From Mycobacterium sp. (lineage in GTDB: Bacteria > Actinomycetota > Actinomycetes > Mycobacteriales > Mycobacteriaceae): a DNA stretch of 64,000 bases. Numbering within the stretch: the stretch's first letter is position 1; the number at the start of each line of letters is the position of its first letter. Under the pieces are notes generated by a model that worked only from the letters and a program-made list of their open reading frames with translations, was not told where the DNA came from and did no database searches. Position numbers and translations under genes: made by a program. The stretch is from assembly GCA_025965895.1 (NCBI GenBank), contig JAOPWC010000161.1, forward strand, positions 18,385-82,384, in the 5' to 3' direction. This document shows positions 1 to 8,550 of this stretch, piece after piece.

Positions 1-306
1 CACCGAGTTTGCCATCGACTTCGTGGTGGGCCGCTGTACGAATGCGCCGCCGGCACGCCCGGCTTTGACCCGAACGAGGTTTTGCACCTCGAGGATGCGC
101 AGCGCTTCGCGCACTGTGGCCCGACTCATCTGCGTCTGTTTAACCAGCTCACGCTCCGCCGGCAGCGGGGAACCCTCGGCGAGTTCGCCATTGAGGATCC
201 GCTCGCGAAGCTCGCTTGCAAGCACGTCAGACGCCTTGGGGACGACGAACGGGCTGAGCCTGATGTGGGATCGCGACGGTGTGGTCACGGCATCCGCTGC
301 TTCCAT
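1..306 (-). CDS. FadR-like GntR-family regulator, N-terminal part (runs off window start)
   Basis: Winged-helix DNA-binding domain of a GntR/FadR-type repressor; 102 codons are visible and the C-terminal ligand domain lies outside the window. The ATG at 306 follows a GAGGGG ribosome-binding site. An upstream ATG at 320 hits a stop after four codons. The helix-turn-helix segment contains LPAERELVKQTQMSRATVRE, and the residues read are almost identical to the complete regulator at 52736-53503, with differences mostly at the extreme N-terminus. It is divergent from the acyl-CoA dehydrogenase at 408, and a TGGTCAGACCT palindrome lies between them, so autoregulation and control of the neighbouring cluster are likely (inference). 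The family usually senses acyl-CoA. Confidence 0.9.
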   Translation of the reverse strand, partial: MEAADAVTTPSRSHIRLSPFVVPKASDVLASELRERILNGELAEGSPLPAERELVKQTQMSRATVREALRILEVQNLVRVKAGRAGGAFVQRPTTKSMANSV

Positions 307-326
307 CACGTGCCCCTCATGGTTTA

Positions 327-337
327 TGGTCAGACCT
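327..337. promoter_or_regulatory. FadR-type operator TGGTCAGACCT
   Basis: Near-perfect palindrome in the 101-base gap between the divergent FadR-like gene and the acyl-CoA dehydrogenase at 408. It is followed by an AT-rich stretch suited to a promoter. It matches the TGGTCNGACC core known for E. coli FadR and recurs through this window. Confidence 0.65.
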
Positions 338-407
338 AAAATATCATTAATTTCATTCGGCCGATACCGCTCTACAGGTACCCCGCCGGCTAGCAGGAGA
401 AACACTG

Positions 408-1487
408 ATGCGATGGGAGCTCTCCGAAGAACAGGAGCTGTTCACCACCTCGCTGCGCGAGTGGTTGGCTGAACGCGCTGGCTCGGCAGCGGTCCGCGGC
501 TGGTTGGACGCCGGCGATCATTCCAGCTTCGAACGGCTTTTCGTCGGCGAGGGCTGGTCCGGGGTTGGATTTGACGAGGAGCTCGGCGGCCAGGGCGGCG
601 GCCTGCTGGAGCTCGCGCTGACAGCGCGGGAACTGGGCCGCGCGGCGGCTCGATCGGCCGGCTGGCTGCAATCGGCGATTGTCGTCCCGGCACTGGCCGA
701 CGAGCCGGCGTTGATGCGCGAGAATTTGGACTCCGGCGAGGTCACCGCATTGGCGGTCAGGGCGGACCGCATCCCAGCAGCGGCTCCGTCGGTGCAGAGC
801 TCCGCCGATCGACTTCGCGGACGGATACCGTGTGTACTAGGCGCCGCTCGCTCACGGCGATTGCTGGTGCCCGTGCCCGACGGCGAGGCCACGCTGCTGT
901 GGTTAGTGGACAGCGCTGACGCGGGTGTCGGGATTCACACACGCCCGCTACTGGACCGCTCGCGCGATGTCGCCGACGTCGTACTTGACGACGTCGCGGC
1001 ACGCCGGGTCGAGATAGACGCGGCCGCGACAATCGGCGAAATCGCCACCCGGGCAGCGGTTCTGGCCGCCGCAGACGCTCTGGGCGCATCGGAGCGGATG
1101 CTCCAACTGGCCGTCGACTACAGCAAGCAGCGCCAGCAGTTCGGTCGGCCGATCGGGTCATTCCAGGCGGTCAAACACGCCGCTGCCCAGATGCTGGTCA
1201 CCGTGGAGTCCGCGATGTCCATCGTCTGCTACGCGGCACAATCGGCCGAAGAAGGTTTGCCCGATCGCGCGATCCACGCGGCTGTTGCCAAGGCGCAGGT
1301 GACCGGCGGCGGCGCCGCACTGGCCGATAGCGCGCTGACCCTGCACGGCGCGATCGGCTACACCTGGGAGCACGATCTGCACCTGTTCTACAAGCGGGCC
1401 AAACTCGACCGCGTGTTGTTCGGCACACCGGAGGCATGGAACGAGCGCATCGCGGACGCATTGCCGCTACTGCCCGCCACGGCATGA
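408..1487 (+). CDS. Acyl-CoA dehydrogenase-like protein (FadE family, hetero-oligomer type)
   Basis: FAD-dependent acyl-CoA dehydrogenase fold, 359 aa, slightly short for the family (about 380-400). The N-terminal helical part has the EEQELF start typical of FadE. The C-terminal part has RQQFGRPIGSFQAVKH and HGAIGYTWEHDLHL (about residues 313-326), a pattern common in mycobacterial FadE proteins that work as two-gene hetero-oligomers in steroid side-chain breakdown. The final EGTSEIQ-type loop of MCAD enzymes is absent. AGGAG at 393-397 precedes the ATG. A second fadE starts 108 bases downstream, so the two may form one alpha/beta enzyme (inference). Its substrate is unknown; a CoA ester of a cyclic acid is plausible from context. 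Confidence 0.85.
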   Translation: MRWELSEEQELFTTSLREWLAERAGSAAVRGWLDAGDHSSFERLFVGEGWSGVGFDEELGGQGGGLLELALTARELGRAAARSAGWLQSAIVVPALADEPALMRENLDSGEVTALAVRADRIPAAAPSVQSSADRLRGRIPCVLGAARSRRLLVPVPDGEATLLWLVDSADAGVGIHTRPLLDRSRDVADVVLDDVAARRVEIDAAATIGEIATRAAVLAAADALGASERMLQLAVDYSKQRQQFGRPIGSFQAVKHAAAQMLVTVESAMSIVCYAAQSAEEGLPDRAIHAAVAKAQVTGGGAALADSALTLHGAIGYTWEHDLHLFYKRAKLDRVLFGTPEAWNERIADALPLLPATA

Positions 1488-1528
1488 CCGCGTGAGTGAC
1501 CGGTGCCTCAACTAGTGACCTTTCTTTT

Positions 1529-1539
1529 TGGTCTGTCCA
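1529..1539. promoter_or_regulatory. FadR-type operator TGGTCTGTCCA with promoter
   Basis: Palindrome with one mismatch, about 57 bases upstream of the GTG at 1596. TATGAT (1544-1549) is a good -10 candidate just downstream, so a bound repressor would overlap the promoter. This indicates that the second fadE starts its own transcription unit. Confidence 0.6.
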
Positions 1540-1595
1540 TTAGTATGATTAGAGCTTAGAACGATTATCCAGCACTCCGTCGGACGGACAGCATT

Positions 1596-2762
1596 GTGGA
1601 CTTCCAGTTGAGCGATGATCAGCAGACGATCCGCGCTGCGGTCGCTGAACTGGCAGCCAAGTTCGACGACCACTACTGGCTGACCAAGGATCAACGGCAC
1701 GAGTTTCCGACAGAGTTCTATGACGCGTTCGCCGAAGGAGGCTGGCTAGGCATCACCACGCCCGAGGAATACGGAGGTCACGGGTTCGGCATCACCGAGG
1801 CCTCCATCCTGCTGGAGGAGGTCGCGGCCAGCGGCGGCGGAATGAACGCCGCAAGCTCGATGCACATGTCGATATTCGGCATGCACCCCGTGATCGTGCA
1901 CGGGTCCGAGGAACTCAAGTCCCGCACACTGCCCCGCATCGTGACCGGTGACCTCCATGTGTGTTTCGGTGTCACCGAGCCGGGCGCGGGACTGGACACC
2001 ACCAAGATCACCACCTTCGCCCGGCGCGACGGCGGTCACTACGTCGTCAGCGGACGCAAGGTGTGGATCTCCAAGGCGCTCGAATCGGAGAAGGTGCTGC
2101 TGTTGACCCGCACCACGAAGTTCGAGGACGCGGCCCGCAAGACCGACGGCCTCACCCTTTTCCTGACCGACCTTGATCGCAGCAAGATCGACATTCGCCC
2201 GATCCCCAAGATGGGCCGAAACGCGGTCAGCTCCAACGAACTGTTCATCGACAACCTTGAGGTTCCGGTCGAGGACCGTGTCGGCGAGGAAGGCGAGGGT
2301 TTCCGCTACATCCTCGACGGGCTGAACCCCGAGCGCTGTCTCATCGCCGCCGAGGCGCTGGGCATTGGGCGCGTCGCGCTGCGCGCCGCCGTGCGCTACG
2401 GCAACGAGCGTGAGGTGTTCGGCCGCCCGATCGGAATGAACCAGGGGCTGCAGTTTCCGTTGGCCGACTCGTTAGCCCGCCTGGACGCCGGTGAGCTGAT
2501 GCTGCGTAAGGCCACCTGGCTCTACGACAATGGCAAACCCTGTGCGCGCGAAGCCAATAGCGCCAAGTACCTGTGCGCCGACGCGGCGTTCGATGCAGCT
2601 GACCGCGCGCTGCAAACACACGGCGGGATGGGGTACTCGGAGGAATACCACGTAGCGCGGTACTTCCGGGAAGCCAGGCTGACACGCATCGCGCCGATCA
2701 GCCAGGAAATGGTGCTCAACTACCTAGGCGAGCACGTGCTGGGCCTGCCGAGGAGCTACTGA
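1596..2762 (+). CDS. Acyl-CoA dehydrogenase (FadE family)
   Basis: FAD-dependent alpha,beta-dehydrogenation of an acyl-CoA; 388 aa, normal family length. It has LSDDQQTIRAAVAEL at the N-terminus, the flavin-binding FGVTEPGAGLDTTK segment, the REVFGRPIGMNQG helix, and HGGMGYSEEYHVARYFREAR near residues 342-361. The C-terminal loop reads IAPISQEM instead of YEGTSEIQ, so the MCAD-type catalytic Glu is not obvious and the base may lie elsewhere, as in isovaleryl-CoA-type enzymes. The GTG at 1596 starts the conserved MDFQLSDDQQ; no strong ribosome-binding site is visible. Its stop overlaps the next ATG (TGATG), so it is translationally coupled to the SDR. Confidence 0.9.
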   Translation: MDFQLSDDQQTIRAAVAELAAKFDDHYWLTKDQRHEFPTEFYDAFAEGGWLGITTPEEYGGHGFGITEASILLEEVAASGGGMNAASSMHMSIFGMHPVIVHGSEELKSRTLPRIVTGDLHVCFGVTEPGAGLDTTKITTFARRDGGHYVVSGRKVWISKALESEKVLLLTRTTKFEDAARKTDGLTLFLTDLDRSKIDIRPIPKMGRNAVSSNELFIDNLEVPVEDRVGEEGEGFRYILDGLNPERCLIAAEALGIGRVALRAAVRYGNEREVFGRPIGMNQGLQFPLADSLARLDAGELMLRKATWLYDNGKPCAREANSAKYLCADAAFDAADRALQTHGGMGYSEEYHVARYFREARLTRIAPISQEMVLNYLGEHVLGLPRSY

Positions 2763-3529
2763 TGACGCAGCAGCGTGACGTTTTCCGGCTCGACAAGCGC
2801 TCCGCGCTGGTGACCGGTGCGGGCAGCGGTGTCGGCGAGGCGATTGCCCGTGCCTTCTCCGCGGCCGGGGCCGCCGTGCTCGTGACCGATATCGACAAGG
2901 ACGCCGCGGTGGCCACCGCGGAATCGATCAGCGCCGCCGGCGGTACTGCGCAGCCGTTCGTCCTTGATGTGCGTGACTCGGCGGGTGCGACCGAAGCCGC
3001 CGCGGCGGCTGCCGACCTGGGCGGAGGCGAACTGCACATCCTCGTCAACAACGCCGGTGCCATCGCGCCGGCGATGTTCGCGGACCTGTCGGAAGAGAAC
3101 TTCCGGCGCATCGTCGACATCCACCTCGTGGGCAGCTTCGTCTGCAGCCAGGCGGCGCTGCACCACCTGCCGTGCGATGGCACCGGGCGCATTATCAACG
3201 TCACATCCGCGGCGGGCATCACCGGGACGATCGGCCAGGCGAACTATGGGGCCGCCAAGGCCGGTATTATCGGCTTGACGAAGTCGCTGGCCCGCGAGCT
3301 GGCGCGCCGATCCATCACCGTTAACGCCGTCGCGCCGCTGGCTGCCACCGCGATGACCGCAAACATTCGGAGCAACGAAAAGCTGGCCGCCAGAACTCTG
3401 GCCCGGATTCCGTTGGGGCGATGGGCCCTTCCGGACGAGATCGCGCCGACGTTCGTCTTCCTGGCCTCGGACGCCGCGTCCTACATCACCGGGCAGGTAC
3501 TGCCCGTTGACGGCGGGACGGTGATCTGA
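2762..3529 (+). CDS. Short-chain dehydrogenase/reductase, 3-hydroxyacyl-CoA type
   Basis: NAD(P)-dependent oxidoreductase of the classical SDR family, 255 aa. The Rossmann motif TGAGSGVG is at residues 18-25, NNAG in the middle, and catalytic Ser149, Tyr162 and Lys166 are all present. It ends with the usual YITGQVLPVDGG. It lies between an acyl-CoA dehydrogenase and a thiolase, so oxidation of a 3-hydroxyacyl-CoA to the 3-keto form is the likely role (inference from position). Both ends overlap neighbours by one base pattern (TGATG), indicating a tight operon. Confidence 0.9.
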   Translation: MTQQRDVFRLDKRSALVTGAGSGVGEAIARAFSAAGAAVLVTDIDKDAAVATAESISAAGGTAQPFVLDVRDSAGATEAAAAAADLGGGELHILVNNAGAIAPAMFADLSEENFRRIVDIHLVGSFVCSQAALHHLPCDGTGRIINVTSAAGITGTIGQANYGAAKAGIIGLTKSLARELARRSITVNAVAPLAATAMTANIRSNEKLAARTLARIPLGRWALPDEIAPTFVFLASDAASYITGQVLPVDGGTVI

Positions 3530-4731
3530 TGCGCCACACCGTGACCGGGCCGTTCGCGTCGACGGGCCGCGAGGTCTACATCGTCGAGGCCGTCCGCACC
3601 CCGATCGGCAAATCGCATCCCGAACGCGGGTGGTACCGCGATATCCATCCCAATGCGATGCTGGCCGCCTGCTATACCGAGCTGATCACACGCACGGGAA
3701 TAGAGTCAGCGGTGGTCGAAGATCTGGTGATCGGCTGCACCGCCCCGTTCGGTGAGCAGTCCCGCAACATCGGCCGCAACGCCTGGCTACAGGCCGGCTA
3801 TCCGCCCGAGGTACCGGCCACCACGCTGGACCGCCGGTGCGGCTCCGCGCAGACCGCGGTGGAAATGGCGGCGGCGCTGGTCGCCTCCGGCACGCACGAT
3901 GTCGTGATCGCCGGCGGCGTGGAGCACATGGGCCACGTTCCCATCGACTCACCCGGCAAGGTCTCCGAATTGTATGGCGATCCCTGGCCGGCCGAGCTGC
4001 GCGACCGCTATGCCTTTGTGCACCAGGGTGAAAGCGCCGAGCTGATCGCCGACCGCTGGCGGCTGGATCGTGAGGAGATGGACGCGTTCGCCGCGCGGTC
4101 GCACCACAACGCCGCCAAGGCCATCGCCGACGGCCGGTTCGTCGCCGAGATGGTGCCGATGACACTCGACGGCCAAATCCGCTACGCCGACCAGTGCGTG
4201 CGGCCGGACACCACCACGGAGACTTTGGCCAACCTCAAACCGGTGTTCCGCAAGGAGGGCGGGCGCATCACCGCCGGGTCGTCGTCGCCGATCAGCGACG
4301 GCGCCGCCGCGGTGCTGCTGTGCTCCGGGGACGCTGCGCGTCGGCTGGGTTTGCGGCCGCGTGCGCGCGTCGTCGACCAGACCACCGTCGGTGTCGACCC
4401 GATCATCATGCTCACCGGGCCGATCCCTGCCACCCAGAAGTTATTGCAGCGCAACGACCTCAGCATCGACGACATCGACCTATTCGAGGTCAACGAGGCT
4501 TTCTCCTCGGTGGTGCTGGCCTGGCAGCGCGAGCTGCGCCCCGACGTCGACCGCGTGAACGTCAACGGCGGCGCGATCGCGCTGGGCCACGCCGTCGGCT
4601 CGACCGGGGCCAGGCTGATCGCCACCCTGATCCCCGAACTCGAACGCCGTGACGCCGACCTGGGACTGGCGACCATGTGCTGTGGCGGCGGTCTGGGGAC
4701 GGGAACGCTCATCCAGCGAGTACCGGCGTGA
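3529..4731 (+). CDS. Thiolase (acetyl-CoA C-acyltransferase, FadA family)
   Basis: Cleaves a 3-ketoacyl-CoA with CoA; 400 aa, standard length. The nucleophile Cys104 is in DRRCGSAQ, the NEAF motif is present, His354 lies in GGAIALGHAVGSTG and the second active-site Cys is in MCCGGGLGTG (384-385). All catalytic residues are intact. The loop has HAVG where most thiolases have HPxG. It overlaps the SDR stop and the CoA-transferase start, so the three genes form one translation-coupled block that could complete a beta-oxidation round. Confidence 0.93.
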   Translation: MRHTVTGPFASTGREVYIVEAVRTPIGKSHPERGWYRDIHPNAMLAACYTELITRTGIESAVVEDLVIGCTAPFGEQSRNIGRNAWLQAGYPPEVPATTLDRRCGSAQTAVEMAAALVASGTHDVVIAGGVEHMGHVPIDSPGKVSELYGDPWPAELRDRYAFVHQGESAELIADRWRLDREEMDAFAARSHHNAAKAIADGRFVAEMVPMTLDGQIRYADQCVRPDTTTETLANLKPVFRKEGGRITAGSSSPISDGAAAVLLCSGDAARRLGLRPRARVVDQTTVGVDPIIMLTGPIPATQKLLQRNDLSIDDIDLFEVNEAFSSVVLAWQRELRPDVDRVNVNGGAIALGHAVGSTGARLIATLIPELERRDADLGLATMCCGGGLGTGTLIQRVPA

Positions 4732-5954
4732 TCGATTTCGGCAAGTTCTTGACGGCTGGCGCCGGCGTCTGGTGGGGCCAGGCCGCCGCCGAGCCGCGTC
4801 CCCTGGTCGACGCGCTGATCGAGCAGAGCGCACAGATCGGCCCGTTACGGGTTTTCACCGGGCTGAGCTGGAACGACCAGCTCGCGGTCAGCATGCCCGA
4901 CGCCGTGTCGATGGTTTCCTACGGCGGGCTTGGCGAGCTGCGCGAGCTGAGCAAATCGGGGCGACTCGATGTGGTGCCCTGCCACTACTCCGCGCTGCCG
5001 CGCATGTTCGCCGAACGCCGTCTTCCGTGCGATGTCGGCTTGGTGCAGGTGTCACCGCCCGACGCTGACGGCATGTGCTCGCTGGGCGTCGGCGTCGACT
5101 ATGTCGCCGATGCCATCCCGCACACGCCGGTGCTGATCGCTGAGATCAACGCCCAGATGCCGGCCACATTGGGAACGGCGCGGATACCGGCCGATCGCTT
5201 CGCCGCCACCATCGCCACTGACCGCGCGCTGCCCGAGGACACCGTGCGGGCGCCCAGCGCCGCCGACCGTGTCATCGCCAACCGGATCGCTGAGCTCATC
5301 GACGACGGCGACACCGTTCAGCTCGGGGTCGGGTCGTTGGGGTCCGCGATCATCGACGCCCTCGCCGGTCACGAGGACCTGGGCGTCCACACCGGAATGA
5401 TCACCGACGGCCTGCTGCGGCTGATCGATAAAGGTGTGGCTACCGGCGCCCGTAAGGAGATCGACACCGGCCTGGCTGTCGTCGGCACGGCGCTGGGATC
5501 GGCCGAGCTTTACCGGCGGGTGGCCGACCTGCCCGTGCGCTTCCTGCCTACGAGCTATACCCACGCCCCGCAGGTACTTTCGCACCTGCGCTCGCTGGTT
5601 TCGGTCAACTTCGCCGTCGAGGTCGATCTGAGTGGCCAGGTCGGCGCCGAGGTAAGCCGCGGGGTGTATGTCGGTGCCGTCGGCGGCCAGGTGGATTTCG
5701 CCAGGGCCGCGGCGCTGACTGGCAAGCGCTCCATCATCGCGCTGCGGGCGACCTCGCGCGGCGCGTCGACGATCAAGCCAGCGCTCGAAGGCGGGGTCGT
5801 CACCACCGCGCGCTCCGACGTCGACATCGTCGTGACCGAATACGGCGTCGCGCATCTGCGCGGGTGCAGCCTCAGTGAGCGGGCACGCAGATTGCGCGCA
5901 ATCGCCGCCCCGGAGTTCCGGCACCAGCTCAACCACGAAGGGAGCACATTGTGA
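4728..5954 (+). CDS. Acetyl-CoA hydrolase/CoA-transferase family protein
   Basis: Single-chain family I CoA-transferase or hydrolase of the Cat1/4-hydroxybutyrate CoA-transferase type, 408 aa. Visible family features: PPDADGMCSLGVGVDY, GDTVQLGVGSLGSAI near the middle, HTGMITDGLLRL, and EVDLSGQVGAEVSRG followed by GGQVDFARAA, which carries the candidate catalytic Glu. The start is GTG at 4728, overlapping the thiolase stop by four bases; a longer in-frame start at 4677 would run far into the thiolase. It probably moves CoA between the ring- or chain-cleavage product and a short acid, or hydrolyses a CoA ester (inference). Confidence 0.85.
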   Translation: MIDFGKFLTAGAGVWWGQAAAEPRPLVDALIEQSAQIGPLRVFTGLSWNDQLAVSMPDAVSMVSYGGLGELRELSKSGRLDVVPCHYSALPRMFAERRLPCDVGLVQVSPPDADGMCSLGVGVDYVADAIPHTPVLIAEINAQMPATLGTARIPADRFAATIATDRALPEDTVRAPSAADRVIANRIAELIDDGDTVQLGVGSLGSAIIDALAGHEDLGVHTGMITDGLLRLIDKGVATGARKEIDTGLAVVGTALGSAELYRRVADLPVRFLPTSYTHAPQVLSHLRSLVSVNFAVEVDLSGQVGAEVSRGVYVGAVGGQVDFARAAALTGKRSIIALRATSRGASTIKPALEGGVVTTARSDVDIVVTEYGVAHLRGCSLSERARRLRAIAAPEFRHQLNHEGSTL

Positions 5955-6892
5955 GTGAAGTGCCCGCGCACGTCGACATCCGCGAGGTGGGCCCGCGCGA
6001 CGGCTTCCAGAACGAACCTGAAACCATCGCCACCGCCGACAAAATCGACCTGATCAACCGGCTGGCCCATACCGGGCTGCGTCGCATCGAAATCGCCAGT
6101 TTCGTGCGACCCGACGTCATCCCGCAGCTGTCCGACGGCGTCGAGGTGCTGCGCGGCATCGATGTGCCCGATCACGTTTCGCTGATGGTGCTGGTGCCCA
6201 ACAGCAAGGGACTCGACAACGCACTGAAGGTGCGCGAGACGTTTTCCGAGGTCGCGATTTTCGTCAGCGCGTCGGAGACACACAACAAGAAGAACGTGAA
6301 CCGGACCATCGCCGAGTCGATGGCCGACAACGAGATCATCGCCAAGCGCATCGTTGCCGAAGGCCTACGCTGCGCTGCTGTCATCGCGACGTCCTACGGT
6401 TGCCCTTTCGAAGGAAAAGTGCCGATGAAACGCGTGCTCGACATCGCCGAGCAGTTCGCGGCGGCGGGCGCCACCGAGGTCGGGTTCGGCGACACCACGG
6501 GAATGGCCAACCCTGCCTATGTCGGCGAGTTCTTCACCGCCGCCATCGAACGGCTGCCCGGGGTCGAGGTGACCGCGCACTTCCACAACACCCGCGGCCA
6601 GGGGTTGGCCAACGCCTTCGCCGCTCTGCAGGTCGGCTGCACCAGCTTCGAGTCGAGCTTCGGTGAACTCGGCGGCTGCCCGGTGCCGGCCGGGTCCACC
6701 GGAAACATCGCCTCGGAGGACCTGATCGGCATGTTCGAGGAGATGGGCGTGTCCACCGGGGTGTCGCTGCCCGCGATGATCGACGCCGCCCGCGCAGCAC
6801 AGAGCGTGCTCGGCCGCAAACTCACCAGTCACTCCATCGTCGCCGGTCCGATCGATTGGGCGCCGGACCCGGACGTTTCGTCCTGCTGCTAG
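5951..6892 (+). CDS. Hydroxymethylglutaryl-CoA lyase-like protein
   Basis: TIM-barrel lyase of the HMG-CoA lyase family, 313 aa. EVGPRDGFQNE (residues 12-22) is the family N-terminal signature with metal ligand Asp; HxH metal ligands are in AHFHNTRG; the signature GGCPVPAGSTGN carries the catalytic Cys243. It starts at GTG 5951 after a GAAGGGAG site and overlaps the CoA-transferase by four bases. In a catabolic operon it may split a 3-hydroxy-3-methyl- or similarly branched acyl-CoA rather than HMG-CoA itself, since leucine-pathway partners are not seen here (inference). Confidence 0.88.
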   Translation: MSEVPAHVDIREVGPRDGFQNEPETIATADKIDLINRLAHTGLRRIEIASFVRPDVIPQLSDGVEVLRGIDVPDHVSLMVLVPNSKGLDNALKVRETFSEVAIFVSASETHNKKNVNRTIAESMADNEIIAKRIVAEGLRCAAVIATSYGCPFEGKVPMKRVLDIAEQFAAAGATEVGFGDTTGMANPAYVGEFFTAAIERLPGVEVTAHFHNTRGQGLANAFAALQVGCTSFESSFGELGGCPVPAGSTGNIASEDLIGMFEEMGVSTGVSLPAMIDAARAAQSVLGRKLTSHSIVAGPIDWAPDPDVSSCC

Positions 6893-6924
6893 CGATACCA
6901 CTAACCATTGCAAGGAGATACGTG

Positions 6925-7683
6925 ATGAGCCACCGCGTCGCATTCGTCACCGGCGGAGCCCAAGGCATCGGCCAGGGCATTTCGGAAACCCTCGGCGCCA
7001 ACGGGTTTCGGGTCGCTGTCGCCGACCTCAACTTGGAGGCGGCGGAAGCCACCGCCGAGCGCATCGTCGAGGCCGGCGGCGAAGCGATCGCCGTGCACGT
7101 CGATGTGACCGACACCGAGTCGGTACGCGGTGCGGTCAAGACTGTCGCCGCCGAGCTCGGGGACATCGAGATTGTGGTGAACAATGCCGGCTGGGACGAC
7201 TTCATGCCGTTCCTGAAAACCTCAGAGGACTTCTGGGACAAGATCCTTGACATAAACTTTAAGGGCGCGCTACGGGTCTGCCACGCGGTTGTCCCCGGCA
7301 TGGTGGAGCGCGAATTCGGACGGGTGATCAACATCGGTTCGGATGCCGGCCGCGTGGGCTCGTCGCTCGAGGCGCTCTACTCAGGCGCCAAGGGCGGCAT
7401 TATCGCGTTCACCAAGACCCTCGCCCGCGAAGTGGCGACCAAGGGCGTCACCGTCAACACCGTTTGCCCCGGTCCGACCGACACTCCGGCGCTGCGCAAG
7501 TTCGCCGACAGTTCCGGCCAGGATGCCGACAAGGTGATCGGCGGGATGACCCGGTCGGTGCCGATGAAGCGGCTGGCCCAGCCGTCGGACATCGCCGCCG
7601 CGGTCGCCTTCTTCGCATCGGATGCCGCCGAGTACATCACCGGCCAAACACTGTCCGTCAGCGGTGGACTGACGATGGCATGA
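6925..7683 (+). CDS. SDR oxidoreductase, BadH-like (2-hydroxycyclohexanecarboxyl-CoA dehydrogenase type)
   Basis: Classical SDR, 252 aa: TGGAQGIG near the N-terminus, NNAG, catalytic Tyr152/Lys156 in LYSGAKGG. The stretch GSDAGRVGSSLEALYSGAKG and the later VCPGPTDTPALRKF and TGQTLSVSGGLTM resemble, from memory, BadH of Rhodopseudomonas, which oxidises 2-hydroxycyclohexanecarboxyl-CoA to the 2-keto form. ATG at 6925 follows AAGGAG at 6912-6917; the longer in-frame start at 6856 would overlap the lyase. With the BadI-like hydrolase at 54873 it suggests ring opening of an alicyclic acid (inference). Other 3-hydroxyacyl-CoA substrates remain possible. Confidence 0.85.
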   Translation: MSHRVAFVTGGAQGIGQGISETLGANGFRVAVADLNLEAAEATAERIVEAGGEAIAVHVDVTDTESVRGAVKTVAAELGDIEIVVNNAGWDDFMPFLKTSEDFWDKILDINFKGALRVCHAVVPGMVEREFGRVINIGSDAGRVGSSLEALYSGAKGGIIAFTKTLAREVATKGVTVNTVCPGPTDTPALRKFADSSGQDADKVIGGMTRSVPMKRLAQPSDIAAAVAFFASDAAEYITGQTLSVSGGLTMA

Positions 7684-7714
7684 GCCAACACCCCACCCGC
7701 ACAAGGAGATTCTG

Positions 7715-8500
7715 TTGACAGAAACATCAACACGCCCGCCAGTGACGTGGAAACAGGATGGGGCCATCATCGAGGTCGTGTTAGACGGACCCCCCGCCAA
7801 CGCATTGGGGCCTGAAATCGTCAAGGGTCTATACGCCGCGATGGACTTCGCCGAGTTAGCCCGCGCCAAGGTGCTGCTGGTGACCTCCTCGGTCAGGGGC
7901 TTTTTCGCGGCCGGCGCCGACATCAAGCACATGTCGACGGTCGACGCGGCGTCGTTCCGGGAGTACGGCGACGCGCTACGCGGCGCACTTGAACGCCTCG
8001 CTGCCCTGCCCCTTGTCTCCGTGGCCGTCATCGAAGGGCTCGCCCTGGGAGGCGGCCTCGAGTTGGCGATGGCGTGCACAATGCGTGTCGCCGCACCGGA
8101 GGCACGGCTCGGTCTGCCCGAAGTCAAACTCGGTCTGATTCCCGGTGCCGGCGGCACTCAACGATTGCCCCGTTTGGTGGGGCGCGGCCGCGCATTGGAC
8201 CTCATGCTCACCGGGCGCCAGGTCGACGCCGACGAAGCGTACTGGATCGGGCTGATCGACCGCCTCGCCGAACCGGGGGAAACCGTCCGGGCGGCGGCGT
8301 GGCAACTGGCCGATGGGCTGGCCGCGGCGTCCACAGCCGCTCAAGTGGCCGTGGTGCGTACCGTCGATGCCGCCTACGACCGACCCATTCATGAAGGCTT
8401 GCGCTACGAGGTCGAACATGTACAAGAACTGTTCGAGCGGGGTGAAGCGATGGAAGGTCTCCGCGCGTTCATCGACAAGCGCGATCCCGAATTTGTCTGA
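7715..8500 (+). CDS. Enoyl-CoA hydratase (crotonase family, both catalytic Glu present)
   Basis: Hydrates a 2-enoyl-CoA; 261 aa. Glu116 in ALGGGLELAMA and Glu136 in LGLPEVKLGLIPGAGGTQR match the two catalytic glutamates of true hydratases, with the expected 20-residue spacing. Oxyanion-hole segment FFAAGADIKHM is present. The start is TTG at 7715, supported by AAGGAG at 7703-7708 six bases upstream. It directly follows the BadH-like SDR, so it could make the SDR substrate (BadK-like role, inference). Confidence 0.92.
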   Translation: MTETSTRPPVTWKQDGAIIEVVLDGPPANALGPEIVKGLYAAMDFAELARAKVLLVTSSVRGFFAAGADIKHMSTVDAASFREYGDALRGALERLAALPLVSVAVIEGLALGGGLELAMACTMRVAAPEARLGLPEVKLGLIPGAGGTQRLPRLVGRGRALDLMLTGRQVDADEAYWIGLIDRLAEPGETVRAAAWQLADGLAAASTAAQVAVVRTVDAAYDRPIHEGLRYEVEHVQELFERGEAMEGLRAFIDKRDPEFV

Positions 8501-8550
8501 TTCGCCGGCGTCAAACGAACTCGAAGATAGCGAACGATCGGAGGTTGTTC

